Assembly (NCBI GenBank): GCA_032622095.1
Contig: CP136063.1
Location: 118,380,723 to 118,444,722 of the forward strand
Source: Siphonodentalium dalli
Lineage: Eukaryota; Mollusca; Scaphopoda; Gadilida; Siphonodentaliidae
Length of the DNA: 64,000 bases
Direction of reading: 5' to 3'
The position numbers were made by a program, and so were the translations under genes. Shown here piece by piece: positions 37,752 to 48,905 of this stretch; within the stretch, counting starts at the first letter, position 1, and each line of letters begins with the position of its first letter. The notes under the pieces are model-generated. The model was not told the DNA's origin. It worked only from the letters and a program-made list of their open reading frames with translations, and did no database searches.

Positions 37752-38303
37752 CATATGGAGGGTTATTAGGGTCACAATCCTAACTTCACATTTTAATTCT
37801 AACTTAACATTTTAATTCTTATATTTTAATTCTAACTTAACATTTTAATTCTAACTTAATATTTAATTCTTATATTTTAATTCTAACTTAACATTTGATC
37901 TCTAACTTAATCTTTTAATTCTTACTTAATATTTTAATTCTTATATTTTAATTATAACTTAACATTTGAACTCTAACTTAATCTTTTAATTCTTACTTAA
38001 TAATTTAATTCTAACTTAACATTTTAATTCTAACTTCATATTTTAATTCTAACTTCATTTTTTAATTCTTGCTTAATATTTCAATTCTTATATTTTAATT
38101 CTAACTCTAACTTTATATTTCAATTCTTACTTAATAGTTTTATTTTAATATTTTAAACCTACTACAAAAAGCTCTAATGTTGGAATTAAAATATTATATT
38201 TAAAAAGTTGAAATGAGCATAAAACGGATCTCAGAACTGAAAGGCAAAAATTAAAACAAACATAAAATGGATTCTAGAAGTTGTAATTGTGACCCTAATA
38301 ACC
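37752..38303 (+). repeat. left end unit: TIR plus AATTCTAACTTAACATTTT minisatellite
   Basis: Starts with the outer TIR and ends with the inverse ATTGTGACCCTAATAACC at 38286-38303, so by itself it is MITE-shaped (~550 bp). The centre is a ~19-bp AT-rich tandem repeat (AATTCTAACTTAACATTTT and variants) from ~37780 to ~38130. Confidence 0.75.
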
Positions 38304-39034
38304 CTTCATATAATATCGCGCCTGCACTTCGTAACAATTATAACGAAAGGCGTCGCTGCGATCGAACGGTGGGACATGACAATCTGCGGGATGGGATGGA
38401 ACATGGAATAGAATGACAATCTGTGGAACAGAATTTCAAATTGCGTGTAACGGCCGATATCTCGAGGAATACAGCACGTAGAGGGCTACTTTTGGTGTCT
38501 AATAAAAGGCCCACATTCACACATATTAACCCTGTCACTGACCAGACAGCAGAAGTTGCATTATTCGATCGAAAACTGACCTAACATAAAATTGTCGAAA
38601 TCAAGGCCGTAGAACAGCTGTAGAAATGTATTTTTACAGCGATAACGCTATGCCCACGAGCAAACTTGGTATTAAAATGAAGTTTATCATCTATTGCACA
38701 ACAACAATCTATTACTTCGAGCGAAGCTGCGATTTATGCACACATAGATACCGATTAACCCACCCATGCGAAGGAGCCACGAAACACGAAAAAATGCGTT
38801 CGACATCAATGTTTAGAATTTAGATTTCTCGATGAATACGCTAGCAAATAAAAAGTATTAGGCACCAAATGACGCAGTGGAATGTGGCTGTTTTAATACG
38901 AATACTGTAATGGCGAACACGCAAACACGCGCCGATTAAAACAGCTAAAAATAGACTCGATGTTTACAATAACAGGATCGATTTCAGCTGATATATTCCA
39001 TATAATGGGGCGTATAGTATATCCAAATGTAGGA

Positions 39035-39289
39035 TTAGACACAGGGAATGTAATTTTGTCCAAATAGGTCCACTACGCAGTGAAATTGTTGTAGAAATTC
39101 GCTCCAAGAAAGAGCGCTACTTTTTCTCGTAAACAATAGAATGGCCGACTGAAGCCGTTTTATCGTTCCAACTAAGCCTGTTTTTAGCAGCACTTCATCC
39201 ACAAAATACGAATATACACCATGTATCAGAAGACGTATCAAATGTGATTTTTTAAGGGATTTCCGCTCTTCATTTGTTATAATTCGCAC
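39035..39289 (-). pseudogene. 84-codon frame in the nested element, copy 1
   Basis: The frame opens at GTG, has no ATG, and is preceded by a pyrimidine-rich ATTTCAG-like tract, so it may be a remnant 3' exon. Readable segments include KKSHLIRLLIHGVYSYFVDE and SALSWSEFLQQFH. Copy 2 differs at about nine residues, with at least four silent changes. Replacement changes outnumber silent ones, which suggests relaxed constraint. I do not recognise the family. Confidence 0.35.
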
Positions 39290-39464
39290 TTATTTTTTAT
39301 TTCAGTTGTGACTAAAAGCCCAGATGCCGGTGTCCGGCGATTACAAGCCAAGTTACAAAATAGATTAACTGGGTTGAACGCATGAATATGTCAATGGTGA
39401 GACTGTTCGAAAGAATATTCAAATAAAATAGTGTTTATACACTTAAAATCTCATGTGTCCGCCG

Positions 39465-40015
39465 GTCATATACACGGTGGATGTTCTCATATTATCTGCC
39501 GGTCATACGCGGGGGAGGTTCTCATATGAACATATTATCTGCCGGTCATACGCAGGGGAGATTCTCATATGAACATATTATCCGCCGTTCATACGCGGTG
39601 GAGGTTCTCATATTATCCGCGGTCATCTGCGGGGGAGGTTCTCATATTATCTTCCGGTCATACGGGGGAGGTTCTCATATAAACATATTATCCACTGGTC
39701 ATACGCGATGGAGGTTCATATTATTCGCCGGTCATACGCGAGGGAGGTTATCATATTATACGCCAGTCAAACACGGGTGAGGTTCTCATATGAGAACCTC
39801 CCCTGCGTATGACTGGTGGATAATATGAGAACCTCCCTCGCGTATGACTGGCGGATAATATGAACCTCCACCGCGTATGACCAGCGGATAATATGTTCAT
39901 ATGAGAACCTCCCCTGCGTATGACCGGCAGATAATATGTTCATATGAGAACCTCCCCCGCGTATGACCGGCAGATAATATGAGAACCTCCACCGCGTATG
40001 ACCGGCGGACACATA
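39465..40015. repeat. inverted minisatellite at the centre of the nested element
   Basis: Units of ~35-45 bp built on GCCGGTCATACGCGGGGGAG, GTTCTCATA and ACATATTATC run rightward to ~39785 and then in the opposite orientation to ~40015. Peptides through the block (SYAVEV, HTRGRFSY) are translated repeat and not protein. Confidence 0.85.
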
Positions 40016-40186
40016 AGTTTTTATGTCTATAAACACTATTTGATTTGAATATTCTTTCGAACAGTCTCACTATTGACATATTCAAGCGTTCAACCCAGTT
40101 AATCTATATTGTAACTTGGCTTGTAATCGCCAGATCCACCGGCTTCTGGCATCTGGGCCTTTAGTCACAACTGAAATAAAAAATAA

Positions 40187-40441
40187 GTGCGAATTATAAC
40201 AGACGAAGAGCGCAAAGCGCTTAAAAAATCACATTTGATACGTCTTCTGATAGATGGTGTATATTCGTATTTTGTTGACGAAGTGCTGCTAAGAACAGGC
40301 TTAGTTGAAACGATAAAACGGCTTCAGTCGGCCATTCTATTTTTTACGAGAAAAAGTAGCGCTCTTTCTTGGAGCGAATTTCTGCAACAATTTCACTACG
40401 TGTTGGACCCATTTGGACAAAATTACATTCCCTGTGTCTAA
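40187..40441 (+). pseudogene. 84-codon frame in the nested element, copy 2
   Basis: This is the inverted partner of 39035-39289, again opening without ATG. A possible acceptor TATAACAG directly precedes the GACGAAGAG codons. The C-terminus ends FGQNYIPCV before a TAA stop. Both copies keep the frame open, which hints at former coding. There is no recognised domain. Confidence 0.35.
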
Positions 40442-40766
40442 TCCTACATTTTGATATACTATACGCCCCATTATATGGAATATATCAGCTGAAATCGATC
40501 CTGTTATTGTAAACATCGAGTCTATTTTTAGCTGTTTTCATCGGCGCGTGTTTGCGATTTCGCCATAACATTATTCGTACTAAAACAGCAATATTGTAGC
40601 TAAAAACGAATGCGCAGTATTCCACTGTGTCATTTGGTACCTAACACTTTGCTGCATACAGGCCGGTTTGGGGGGTAAAGGTATATTATAGAAGTACATT
40701 GGAAGTATGGGTACATATTCTACTGCCCTATTGTCTTCCGACATCAAAGGAGATCAAAGGAAAGTA

Positions 40767-40857
40767 CCCCGCCCCCGCACAGTATGACGTAACGACGTTG
40801 TATGTAAACAAAGAAGATCAAGGTACCACCGCCCCCGCACCGTATGACGTAGCGACG
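40767..40857. promoter_or_regulatory. duplicated GC-box plus CRE-like module (left arm)
   Basis: CGCCCCCGCAC followed by GTATGACGTA and CGACG occurs twice, ~59 bp apart. The combination of an Sp1-type GC box with a TGACGT half-CRE looks like a promoter. The downstream 142-codon frame that runs through it is not recognisable as protein, so the target transcript is unknown. Confidence 0.4.
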
Positions 40858-41139
40858 CGTGGGTGTTTGAGTATACACGAGTGGGTGTGTGTATTTGTAT
40901 ACGTCACGGTTGTGGGGGGTCCTTCAGTATATGGATGTGTACTTCACGGGCGTGGGTGTGGCTATTTGAGAATGGTTGTATACGCTTTCGGGCCCTTGAG
41001 AACGGTACAATGGACAATCGTATACTTCCGTCATCAAAGGAAGCCGTGCAAACTGATCGTCAGGTGCGAACTATATTTGAGGACCTTCATTAACAGGGGG
41101 AACCTCCCCCCTCAATTATATTCCTAATAAGTGTATTAC

Positions 41140-41775
41140 CGCATATTAAAGGTACACACGGTAATCAAAGTGTTATCAATATTAAAGGGACACAATACAT
41201 TCTGATACTCACAAAGTCAATTTAAAGACACACTCGGCTATCATTCTGTGTGAATATTAAAGTGACACAATGTGCACACAGTGCGTGAATGTCAAAGGGG
41301 AGCACTCTCAGTATAATGTTAAAGCCACACTCGGTACCCATAAACTAAATATAAAGGCACACTCCACACTCACTGTGTATGAATGTTAAAGTGACACACG
41401 ACACACAATGTGGATGAATGTTAAAGTTACACACGGCACTCGCAGTGAAAAAAAAATGTTAAAACTTAAAAAAATTGAAATTTTTCAAAAATGAAAAAAA
41501 AAATTAAAAACTTTAAAAACTTCAAATTTTTCAAAAATAAAAAAAAAATGAAAAACTAAAAACTTCAAATTTTTCAAAAATAAAAAAAAAAAGGAAAAAC
41601 TTTAAAAACTTCAAATTTTTCAAAAATACAAAAAAAAAAAAGGAAAAACTTTAATAACTTCAAATTTTTTCCTAACTGAAAAAAAACATGAAAAACTTCA
41701 AAAAACATAATATTTTTCCTAAAATTGACAAATAATTTTAAATGTTCAAAAATTTCAAAAAAAAAATTAGTGAAT
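41140..41775. repeat. AAAGTGACACA minisatellite and A-rich tandem repeat (left arm)
   Basis: 41140-41450 repeats AATGTTAAAGTGACACAC-like units of about 40 bp. 41450-41775 repeats A-rich units of ~58 bp (AAAAACTTCAAATTTTTCAA). The mirrored block lies at ~57030-57665. Confidence 0.8.
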
Positions 41776-42998
41776 AGAGTGGTGAATGAGTGTATGAGAC
41801 CATCACTTCATAGATTTTCCTAGCTATCCAACTTCAAGCATTTATGAAGTATGTAGGGACACCGATCATTATACATTTTCACAAACAGAGGCACACTAAT
41901 CGGTCCAGACTGGCACACTATCTCTTGAATTCCACATCTGTTAATAATATTTATTATAATCTATCTCTTCTGGTGCTCTATATGCTTTCTTTAATCGTTC
42001 TGCCTTACAAATCTTTACATATTACATAACAACTCAACTCAATTATTGAATACTTCTCACAACTACCCCCCTCTCCCAGCATCTCATCCCCTTCATCTCT
42101 CTCTCTCTTCTCTCTTCTCTCTCACGTCCTCTCTATGTCTCTCTCTCTCTCTGATGTATCCATGTAAACAAATTCTCAGAAATCGTTTAGCGCCTTGGCC
42201 ATATATATTTCAACATATCCAATAATACATATGCAGATTACCTCTAGGAAACAAGAATTTTCTAGAATGTGGAAAAACAATAACAGTGCGTATCTCCTAT
42301 AATAGAATATTCTCAAAGTCATCACGTGACCTGACAGTTGGGCAGTAAACTCATTAGAATCGACAACGCACTGTCTGTCTATCGAAAGCACTTGTATCAC
42401 ATGATCTGCCAATGCATTTGGAATGTTCGCCATGCCATCATAATATAAGCTTCAGTTTGAATCGCCCCAGTCCATGGTCCCATAACATGTTCTCATTTGA
42501 AGACATTTGAAGAGCGTCTGGTTTAATTTCATGGTATTGTATTGCACAATCATTCACAGAATAGATTAATGGAATCATTCTGCAATTTTCGAAGCTTAAC
42601 ATTCTCCAGCCATTAATTGCTCTGCTGTTTGAATCCACATTATTAAAAAGATTAAAATCTCTCGCCTGATGCGCTATAACCTTCATCACAAACACATGTC
42701 ATTAAGTGTGCTGACAGAGGCAACAAAGCTAAGGTCTCGTCTTTCTTCCCTCGCAATATATTAAACCCTCGAGTTATCTACCTTCTTGAATATTCCCCTT
42801 TAGTAAAGTAAATGATCTGTATACAGGTAATATTACTTTCATGGTCGTATGTAACCAAACGAGGCCCATCTCATACTCTAGCAAACATAAAACACATGTG
42901 TTGAGAATATCAAGGAGTAGCGGAAGAAAGAGAGAGGAGCAGAGAGAGAGCCAGACGTAGAGGTGTGTTGTTTTATGTCTATATATTTCATACACATA
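41776..42998. other. left-arm stretch with two short doubtful frames
   Basis: A CT-rich microsatellite lies near 42090-42150. Frames of 85 codons at 42176-42433 and 42438-42695 (minus) are adjacent and look less repetitive than most, but show no domain I recognise and no promoter. Because the arms are identical copies, conservation between them says nothing about coding. I do not call them genes. Confidence 0.4.
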
Positions 42999-43106
42999 CA
43001 GTAATGCCATAATTAATCGACCCCTTATCCACAACAGAATTATTGGTATTTTCAGGATTTAGTCGGAAATATGGCTTGCTGCCATTAATCGGAAAGCTCT
43101 CACTGG
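42999..43106. mobile_element. truncated Tc1/mariner MITE (left arm)
   Basis: TA|CAGTAATGCCATAATTAAT begins a copy of the MITE seen complete at 13832-13998. GGAAATATGGCTTG and ATCGGAAAGCTCTC are shared. The right TIR is missing. Confidence 0.7.
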
Positions 43107-44440
43107 GTTATGTGTGTTTTATAACCTTGGAGACGTTCGTACCGATGTTTGGTGCTGCTAGTAAATAACCAATACTTACTTCAGGCGCAACACCTGAGTC
43201 ATTGGAATTCAATGCAATCCCTGGGTGAACCCTAACGGCTCACTCCCCGCTCATTGGACACATGTAATCTTCAACCACGCAATTTTTCTGGAACATGCTA
43301 CATGTGGAAACATTCTATTTGACTAGTATTGAAAAATCCTTCATAATTCCAATGGCATCGTATATGGTCCGTTTAAAATACCTGTATGTGGCCCCTTTAA
43401 TATATGTATCCCGACTAATGGTACACTGTTATTTCAATGACAAACTTGATTAAATCATCTCTAACAATCGTTAAGCTTTTTTCTCTAACTACCACTTTAC
43501 AATATGGTGTATATAATCGAACTATCAGGAATCAATCAACGCCTTACCCATAGATATTTGAACATACAACTGAGCGCATTTTGGGTCACATACATTAAAT
43601 GTACACATCACTTATGCATTTAAATCTAATTCGGCGTATCCATCAATACAAACGCTCTTTATTTCCAAAATTGTCTCAATACCCCCTCGTTTTAATATAG
43701 ATTTTAGCTATATGCTTTAATTCATATAAAATTGACGCAAATCTATGTTAAACGACAGCAGCATTATAACAGAGTAGCCACTTACCTTCAAGTAAAAAAA
43801 AGTACCATTGTGTTCTCATTTTCTATCTTATCATAATGAAATTTGTCACGTGCGTGCCAGACGTCACTTAGAGGTAAGCACCATATTTTGGTTCGAATAA
43901 TTTCAATAACATGGCCGCCAGCCTATTTCGAATTTTAGATATTTAAAAAAATAAAATGTCATGTCAGGCTTATTTTCTCGTCGAACCACGGGGGTTGCTC
44001 TCCGTCACTTAGCGGACATCGTCACATATTGGGGACGAATCGGTTGAGAAATATGGCCTCCAGTGGTCATCTTTTATTTAAGTCATAAATGCACTTCGAA
44101 TTTTAAAGTGTCATAGTTGGCTCATTTTTCCACCAATCGTTATGAAATTTGGCGAGTACGTGCCTGACGTCACTCAGATGTTATCACGAGATTTTAGTTC
44201 GAATCATACGAAAAACATGGCCGCTATTTTGTTTTAAGTAAAAAAACTACAGAAGGAGGTGTAGAGTTTGGCCGTGGTATTTCTCAAGTCATTCTCATTC
44301 TGTAGTGTTATTACAAAATCACAAGATAATCGAGGAAGGTCATGCCAGAGAATAATTTCGACATGGTTTACTACACGTGGGTCGGCTTTTCCATAGCAGT
44401 AAAACTGAACGCATCTTTTAAAAATTCACACATTTTATTA

Positions 44441-44464
44441 TTTATTAAACACAATCCATTTATT
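44441..44464 (-). terminator. polyadenylation signals of the left PC4-like gene
   Basis: Two AATAAA signals, on the minus strand at 44459-44464 and 44441-44446, lie 20-45 bases beyond the stop codon. They mirror those at 54342-54365. Confidence 0.65.
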
Positions 44465-44485
44465 CCATTACATAATAATTACAGT

Positions 44486-45007
44486 TTAAAACGAATCAGG
44501 TGTATATATTTTGCATAATTCCGGTGAACAGAAACTACACATTAAAAAGCCAAGCTGATTTTTTTTATGATCCTCTTGCATGTAGCAGGGTACTAAAGTT
44601 TGTAGTTCCGATACAGCCACAGTGACGTCATTAATGTTGGACATCAACTGTTCAAATTCTGAGTGGCTAAGAGTTACACCTGTCTTCGTAGGGCAAAGTC
44701 TCTCACTGTCTTTCGGGTAAAAGAATTTTCTGATGTGTACAACACTGTGTTCATGATCATAAGTCACGTGTTCATTATGTCCGATATGTATCCTTTCCAA
44801 AGAAGATCTGCTTTGTAAATGTTCATACACTTTCTGCGCGTTATCAGCTAATTCCAGCCACTGTTGTAATCTCAGGCAGGCGCCGAATTTAGTAGGGAAC
44901 TTCCCCTCGTTCCATATTCTGATGTCTATATTTTTTATTCTTTTATATTCACCGACGGTAAGGTATCTATCCCGTCCTAAGTGTTTGGTGAAAATTTTAG
45001 AATTCAT
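44486..45007 (-). CDS. tandem PC4/Sub1-like ssDNA-binding protein, left copy
   Basis: A 173-residue protein. Residues ~14-65 (RYLTVGEYKRIKNIDIRIW ... LRLQQWLELA) and ~73-135 (VVHIRKFFYPKD ... TKTGVTLSHSEFEQL) each follow the PC4 pattern: beta strands with hydrophobic-basic VDIR-like cores, a K-x-G turn, then a helix beginning after L-x-x-x-x-[WF]. PC4 proteins bind single-stranded DNA and act in transcription, replication or repair. Two domains in one chain could act as a built-in dimer. The C-tail has Cys 141, 157, 160 and 165, including a CxxC. The intronless gene with TATA and polyA signals nearby looks functional. It is identical to the right-arm copy. The domain call rests on pattern recognition. 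Confidence 0.7.
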   Translation of the reverse strand: MNSKIFTKHLGRDRYLTVGEYKRIKNIDIRIWNEGKFPTKFGACLRLQQWLELADNAQKVYEHLQSRSSLERIHIGHNEHVTYDHEHSVVHIRKFFYPKDSERLCPTKTGVTLSHSEFEQLMSNINDVTVAVSELQTLVPCYMQEDHKKNQLGFLMCSFCSPELCKIYTPDSF

Positions 45008-45064
45008 GGTATCGTTTCGATGAACGCTGAACTGAAAATGTCGGAGACACGTGGATGTATTACG

Positions 45065-45089
45065 TTTATACCCTATATGACGTCATTGG
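45065..45089 (-). promoter_or_regulatory. TATA, CRE and CCAAT promoter of the left PC4-like gene
   Basis: On the minus strand, TATAAA (45065-45070) lies 58 bp upstream of the ATG, TGACGTCA (45078-45085) just upstream of it, and CCAAT overlaps at 45085-45089. It is the exact mirror of the right-arm promoter. Confidence 0.6.
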
Positions 45090-45332
45090 GCGGTCCCATC
45101 GCAACAGTTTCAAAGTATATAATCCAATCAGATTGCCCCCGGAATCGCATTAGCCAAATATGGAAGGGCCAATCATGTTTCGATCAGAGGGAACTCTCAG
45201 ACAGTGGCTCGGAAGTACATTAGCTAAATACAGAATAAAGGGGTTTCGGGGTAAACTGTCTCGGCCTATAGGAAGGGCCGGAAATGACACGCAACTGTGA
45301 TTCAGGGTATTCACAACGCAGGTATGAATCAT

Positions 45333-46126
45333 TTAACCAAAAGTTTTGGCATAGGCGCGCACTACGCTTCTGTACAAGGGACAAGTCTCAGAACCGAGCG
45401 CAAACATGCCACACATTGATACGTGTCCACGTGGTAAAAGCACACAGTTGTTATTATTCTCTAGACAAATGATACATTTGCATTCTTCAGAAACGTCTAC
45501 TGTCGTATCAGGCCAGTCATCTTCATAGGAACCAGACAGTCTCTCATCGTTTATTTCAGTCATTTCTTCGAAATTAACGGTAAGGTCATCTATTGAAAAT
45601 GTATTCATTTCTTGAACAGAGGCACTAACCACGGGACGTTGCAATGAAAAAATTCCTGGTACATCGGGGATTTTCATTAAATATCTCGGTTTGTTCCCCT
45701 GTTTATATCTATCTTCAGGCAGGAAACGTTGCAACTAATTGAGATAGCTACAATTTGGAAAGAAACGGTAATGTTCATATATAGCTACAATTTGGAAAGA
45801 AACGGTAATGTTCAGTTCGAGGATCATCTCTCTTTTCCCATTGCCACAACCTACATCCGCAACTATAACATATGGTTTACAGCGGTCTTTGTGAAAAAGA
45901 AACCAGCTCCAGCTATTTTAGCAGCCTCCACGGGCGAGGTACAGTTTTCGAAAGAAGCTAATCTCGAGTGAAAATTTCGAAACTCTGGGTATGACGGTTT
46001 CCAAGCCACAGTAAGACCATACAAATTTAAAAGTTCTGGTATCGTGCTTACACTATTATCGCTCGAATTAGCTGCGTGCGGCGGGATATCCATCACCTGT
46101 TGTTTCTCCCCCACCCTGACAAGCAT
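45333..46126 (-). pseudogene. broken BIR-RING (IAP-like) gene, left copy
   Basis: This is the inverted copy of 52680-53473, with the same lesions. Family knowledge: IAP proteins bind caspases or other partners through BIR domains and ubiquitylate through the C-terminal RING. Here the BIR half and the RING half are in different frames and the RING lacks three zinc ligands, so the encoded protein should not be functional as it stands. See the right copy for the residue-level description. Confidence 0.7.
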
Positions 46127-46337
46127 TATGAACCTGTAAATGTTAGTTCAAGCCTTATAACAATGGTAATGTATAGAAACGCGTTCATTGGCCGCTGTAT
46201 TAACATTATTATTATTGTTTATATAGATATACTTGTTTTCTTTTTACAAAGGGAAAATTTCCAGGCCGAACAGTTTCATCGCAATTGATTCGAAAGTAGT
46301 GACCTTATGATGGGAATTAATGCGGGAAGACAACGAA

Positions 46338-46357
46338 TGACCCATTTAAATAGGTCA
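46338..46357. promoter_or_regulatory. TGACC...GGTCA inverted repeat upstream of the IAP-like gene (left)
   Basis: Mirror of 52449-52468: two half-sites facing each other around an ATTTAAAT core, ~210 bp upstream of the IAP-like start. It could be a nuclear-receptor-like or core promoter site. This rests on motif resemblance only. Confidence 0.3.
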
Positions 46358-46359
46358 CT

Positions 46360-48900
46360 ATACAACAGACTGGTTGAGTTTGAACCATAATTTCTAATTT
46401 ACAAAACCCTCTGTTTATTCGAGGAAATCCGCTAACTCAAAGGTCCTTGGACATGAGTTTCACTTCATGATGCAACATCACGCAATATGTGGCTCTAAAT
46501 TTGCACGTACCTAGTGAGCATTTGATCTCTAATAGCGATCAGTGAAGTATTTAGTTCTTATCATAATATTTATAACAGCCAATCAAAACCCGTTGCTGGA
46601 TTTAACTATATAATACACGGACAAACGGAATGAAAACATCTGTGCACCAACTTGTGCAAAACCAAAGGACCCAGCTGATGTAGACTAGTATATAAATACT
46701 TACTTCATGTATTCTTTTCATCAATGATATGCATTTAACACCTATAAATATAGTCTGTTATACAGATGAAACATTGCCCACAGTCTCATGCCACGAAAGG
46801 CCTACTATGTGAACACATGTGTATATTAATTCCATATTTTCTTGTCAAAACGCTCTATTATATAACGATGTATTCGTTAAGTTAACCGTTCCTTTATCTT
46901 TATTGTTGTTAATTTATAGCATTGTTAGTAGAAATTTAATCTAAACTCGATGGTATATTGAACATAATGTGTCAATACTGCTTCATTGGTGGTAACTGAA
47001 CTTATCACATCATGTCTCGCAACTAAAACAAGCGAGACAACTCATAAATTTGTAATAGTTCTCATGTCTATGGCGGTTCACACAGTGTACATTTTCATTG
47101 TTGTTACCATTTAATGCACACATTACTGATTTATGCATAAGAACGCGGGTCTACATTGTTGTCAAGTACATATATATTTATATATGTCCATATTTCTTAA
47201 AGCAAGTACAGTATCTGTATCTGCTATGACATATAACAAGTGCCATTTTCACATGTAAATCACGTATTAAAGCTCTTTAATGTATAGTTAAACTGTTGAG
47301 ATTTCAGACGCAGGTATATGTCCTTGTGGAATATATACGTGGTATACGTCAGTATATACACGAAGGTAATGTGTTCTAAGTATGTGATTTATGTATATGT
47401 CCATGTTCCTTGAAGCAAAATCCATTACATATAAATGCGTTGTGACGTATATTAAGTGTCATTTTCATTGTTGAATCACGTACAATAATAGCAAACGTGG
47501 TAATTGTCACAAAGGTAAATCGAAACGGTCATTTATCAAACGAAATGAAATGTCTGGGATCAAACGTGCTAATCAGGCCTGTGTTTTCACCAACAAGGGA
47601 GTTTGATTATGGTTGTATATGATGGTTCAGTCATTATATGACACCTAATCGGTTGCACACGGTGCTGTCTAAGGTATATCCTGTGCATGTATAATAAATT
47701 CTCCATTGATGTTAGGAGTATGGCTCAGTGTCTGATCCATTGCCCATGTGTTTCTTAATTATGCACTCTCTTTACTATGACTCAATTGTATTGTGTACAT
47801 ATCATAACTGGTATTATATGTATTTTTTATTATTTAATGTAAAAATACCGTGTATATGACAATACTTTACTATAGCTGATGTGTGTCTAGAAGCTTATTC
47901 ATGCTATCATCACATATACTTGAATTAGACACTAACTATCGAGTTATGATTTTTCCCTGTATTTCCAGGCAATATTCGTGAATGGCAACAATCAGCAGTT
48001 CTTTTCTGATGAATGGCAAACGAGATTTCTCACCCCCAATGCCGCCTCTAACTGACATTTCGATAACCTTTATTGAATCTTAAACACTGTAATTTCTCTA
48101 ATTTCTCCACGTTACTTCTCCTATACACGTAGTTCGATCAGCTGTCAATGTCATGTCTGGTGTTGCTGTTGTGTTCTTAATGGACCATCTGCTAACTAAC
48201 GATGCGTGTCAGGTATGCATACTATTTGTTTTAATATGCCTGGTATACATGTATTCTCAGACACTCACTCTCAGATGTATCTCTTCGGTAAAACACATAG
48301 ATATGATATAGCTGTGCAGTAAGGTTCGTCCATGACATTACTTCATTACGACATTATGATACATAGACCAATCACATACAAGTAATGAATGTACTCCCAA
48401 TACGTTAGGCATATATTTTAACCTGAGTGATGTCACCACAAAACGCAAGGTTCAAACACTTAAAAAATAGTTAAAAGTACACATTTTTATTTCGAATATC
48501 ATTATTTATGGTCAATTTCGTGTTATGAAATGGGCCATTTTACAAACGCGTAATAGGTGATTCAAAAAACGGCTATTTGATAAAACATTTAAACGCTATT
48601 ATCACTATATTTGGAATATAAAAAACGTATTTGACGAAGTATGACAATGCAAAATGATTACTTTTTTAAACGCGAATTTGAAAACACTAATATCGAAACG
48701 AATTTTAAACTAAGTTCGTGTTATGAAATGACTCATTTTATAATCGCGGTCTAGTCAAGCGGGAAACTAGTATGTATGTGTAAGTCGACTTAGCGCGGAC
48801 CTCATTAAACCCCCCTTAAACACCCCCCTCCCCCGTCCGGATGAAACCCCGACCAAAAAAGGGGGAGGGGAGGGGGCGCGCCGTTTTTTATGCCAAAAAA
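46360..48900. other. gene-free part of the left arm
   Basis: There is no coding frame. A diverged tandem duplication of ~217 bp lies at about 47140-47510 (ACATATAAC...GTGCCATTTTCA and related phrases), mirrored at ~51300-51670. A GC-rich CCCCCTCCCCCGTCCGG / GGGGGAGGGGAGGGG block at ~48810-48890 marks the inner end of the arm. Confidence 0.5.
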
Positions 48901-48905
48901 TATGC

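Larger units (their letters stand above)
38852..40650. mobile_element. nested palindromic element in the left arm
   Basis: The ends AAAGTATTAGGCACCAAATG and its inverse ending CACTTT match over ~33 bp with few changes. The whole ~1.8 kb is itself an inverted duplication with centre near 39790. The right arm lacks it: the corresponding place at ~58150 reads CAACACTTGTTGTTTGCTAG, an empty or excised site. Each half carries the same 84-codon frame and a GTCATACGC minisatellite. Confidence 0.8.
38304..48905 (+). repeat. left arm of the palindrome
   Basis: Inverted copy of 49901-58669. From 40650 to 48905 the match is essentially perfect: mirrored coordinates sum to 98805 or 98806 throughout. The only differences I noticed are homopolymer C-run lengths, 6 versus 5 near 42065 and 4 versus 5 near 40766. 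From 38304 to 38851 the match to 58151-58669 is clear but diverged by roughly 10 percent. A nested element interrupts this arm at 38852-40650. Confidence 0.9.

Noticed and set aside
40699-41127. 142-codon frame at the edge of the left arm (partner 57678-58007)
   Set aside because: It starts from TTG, passes through direct repeats, and its start shifts with a one-base C-run difference between arms. No domain was recognised.
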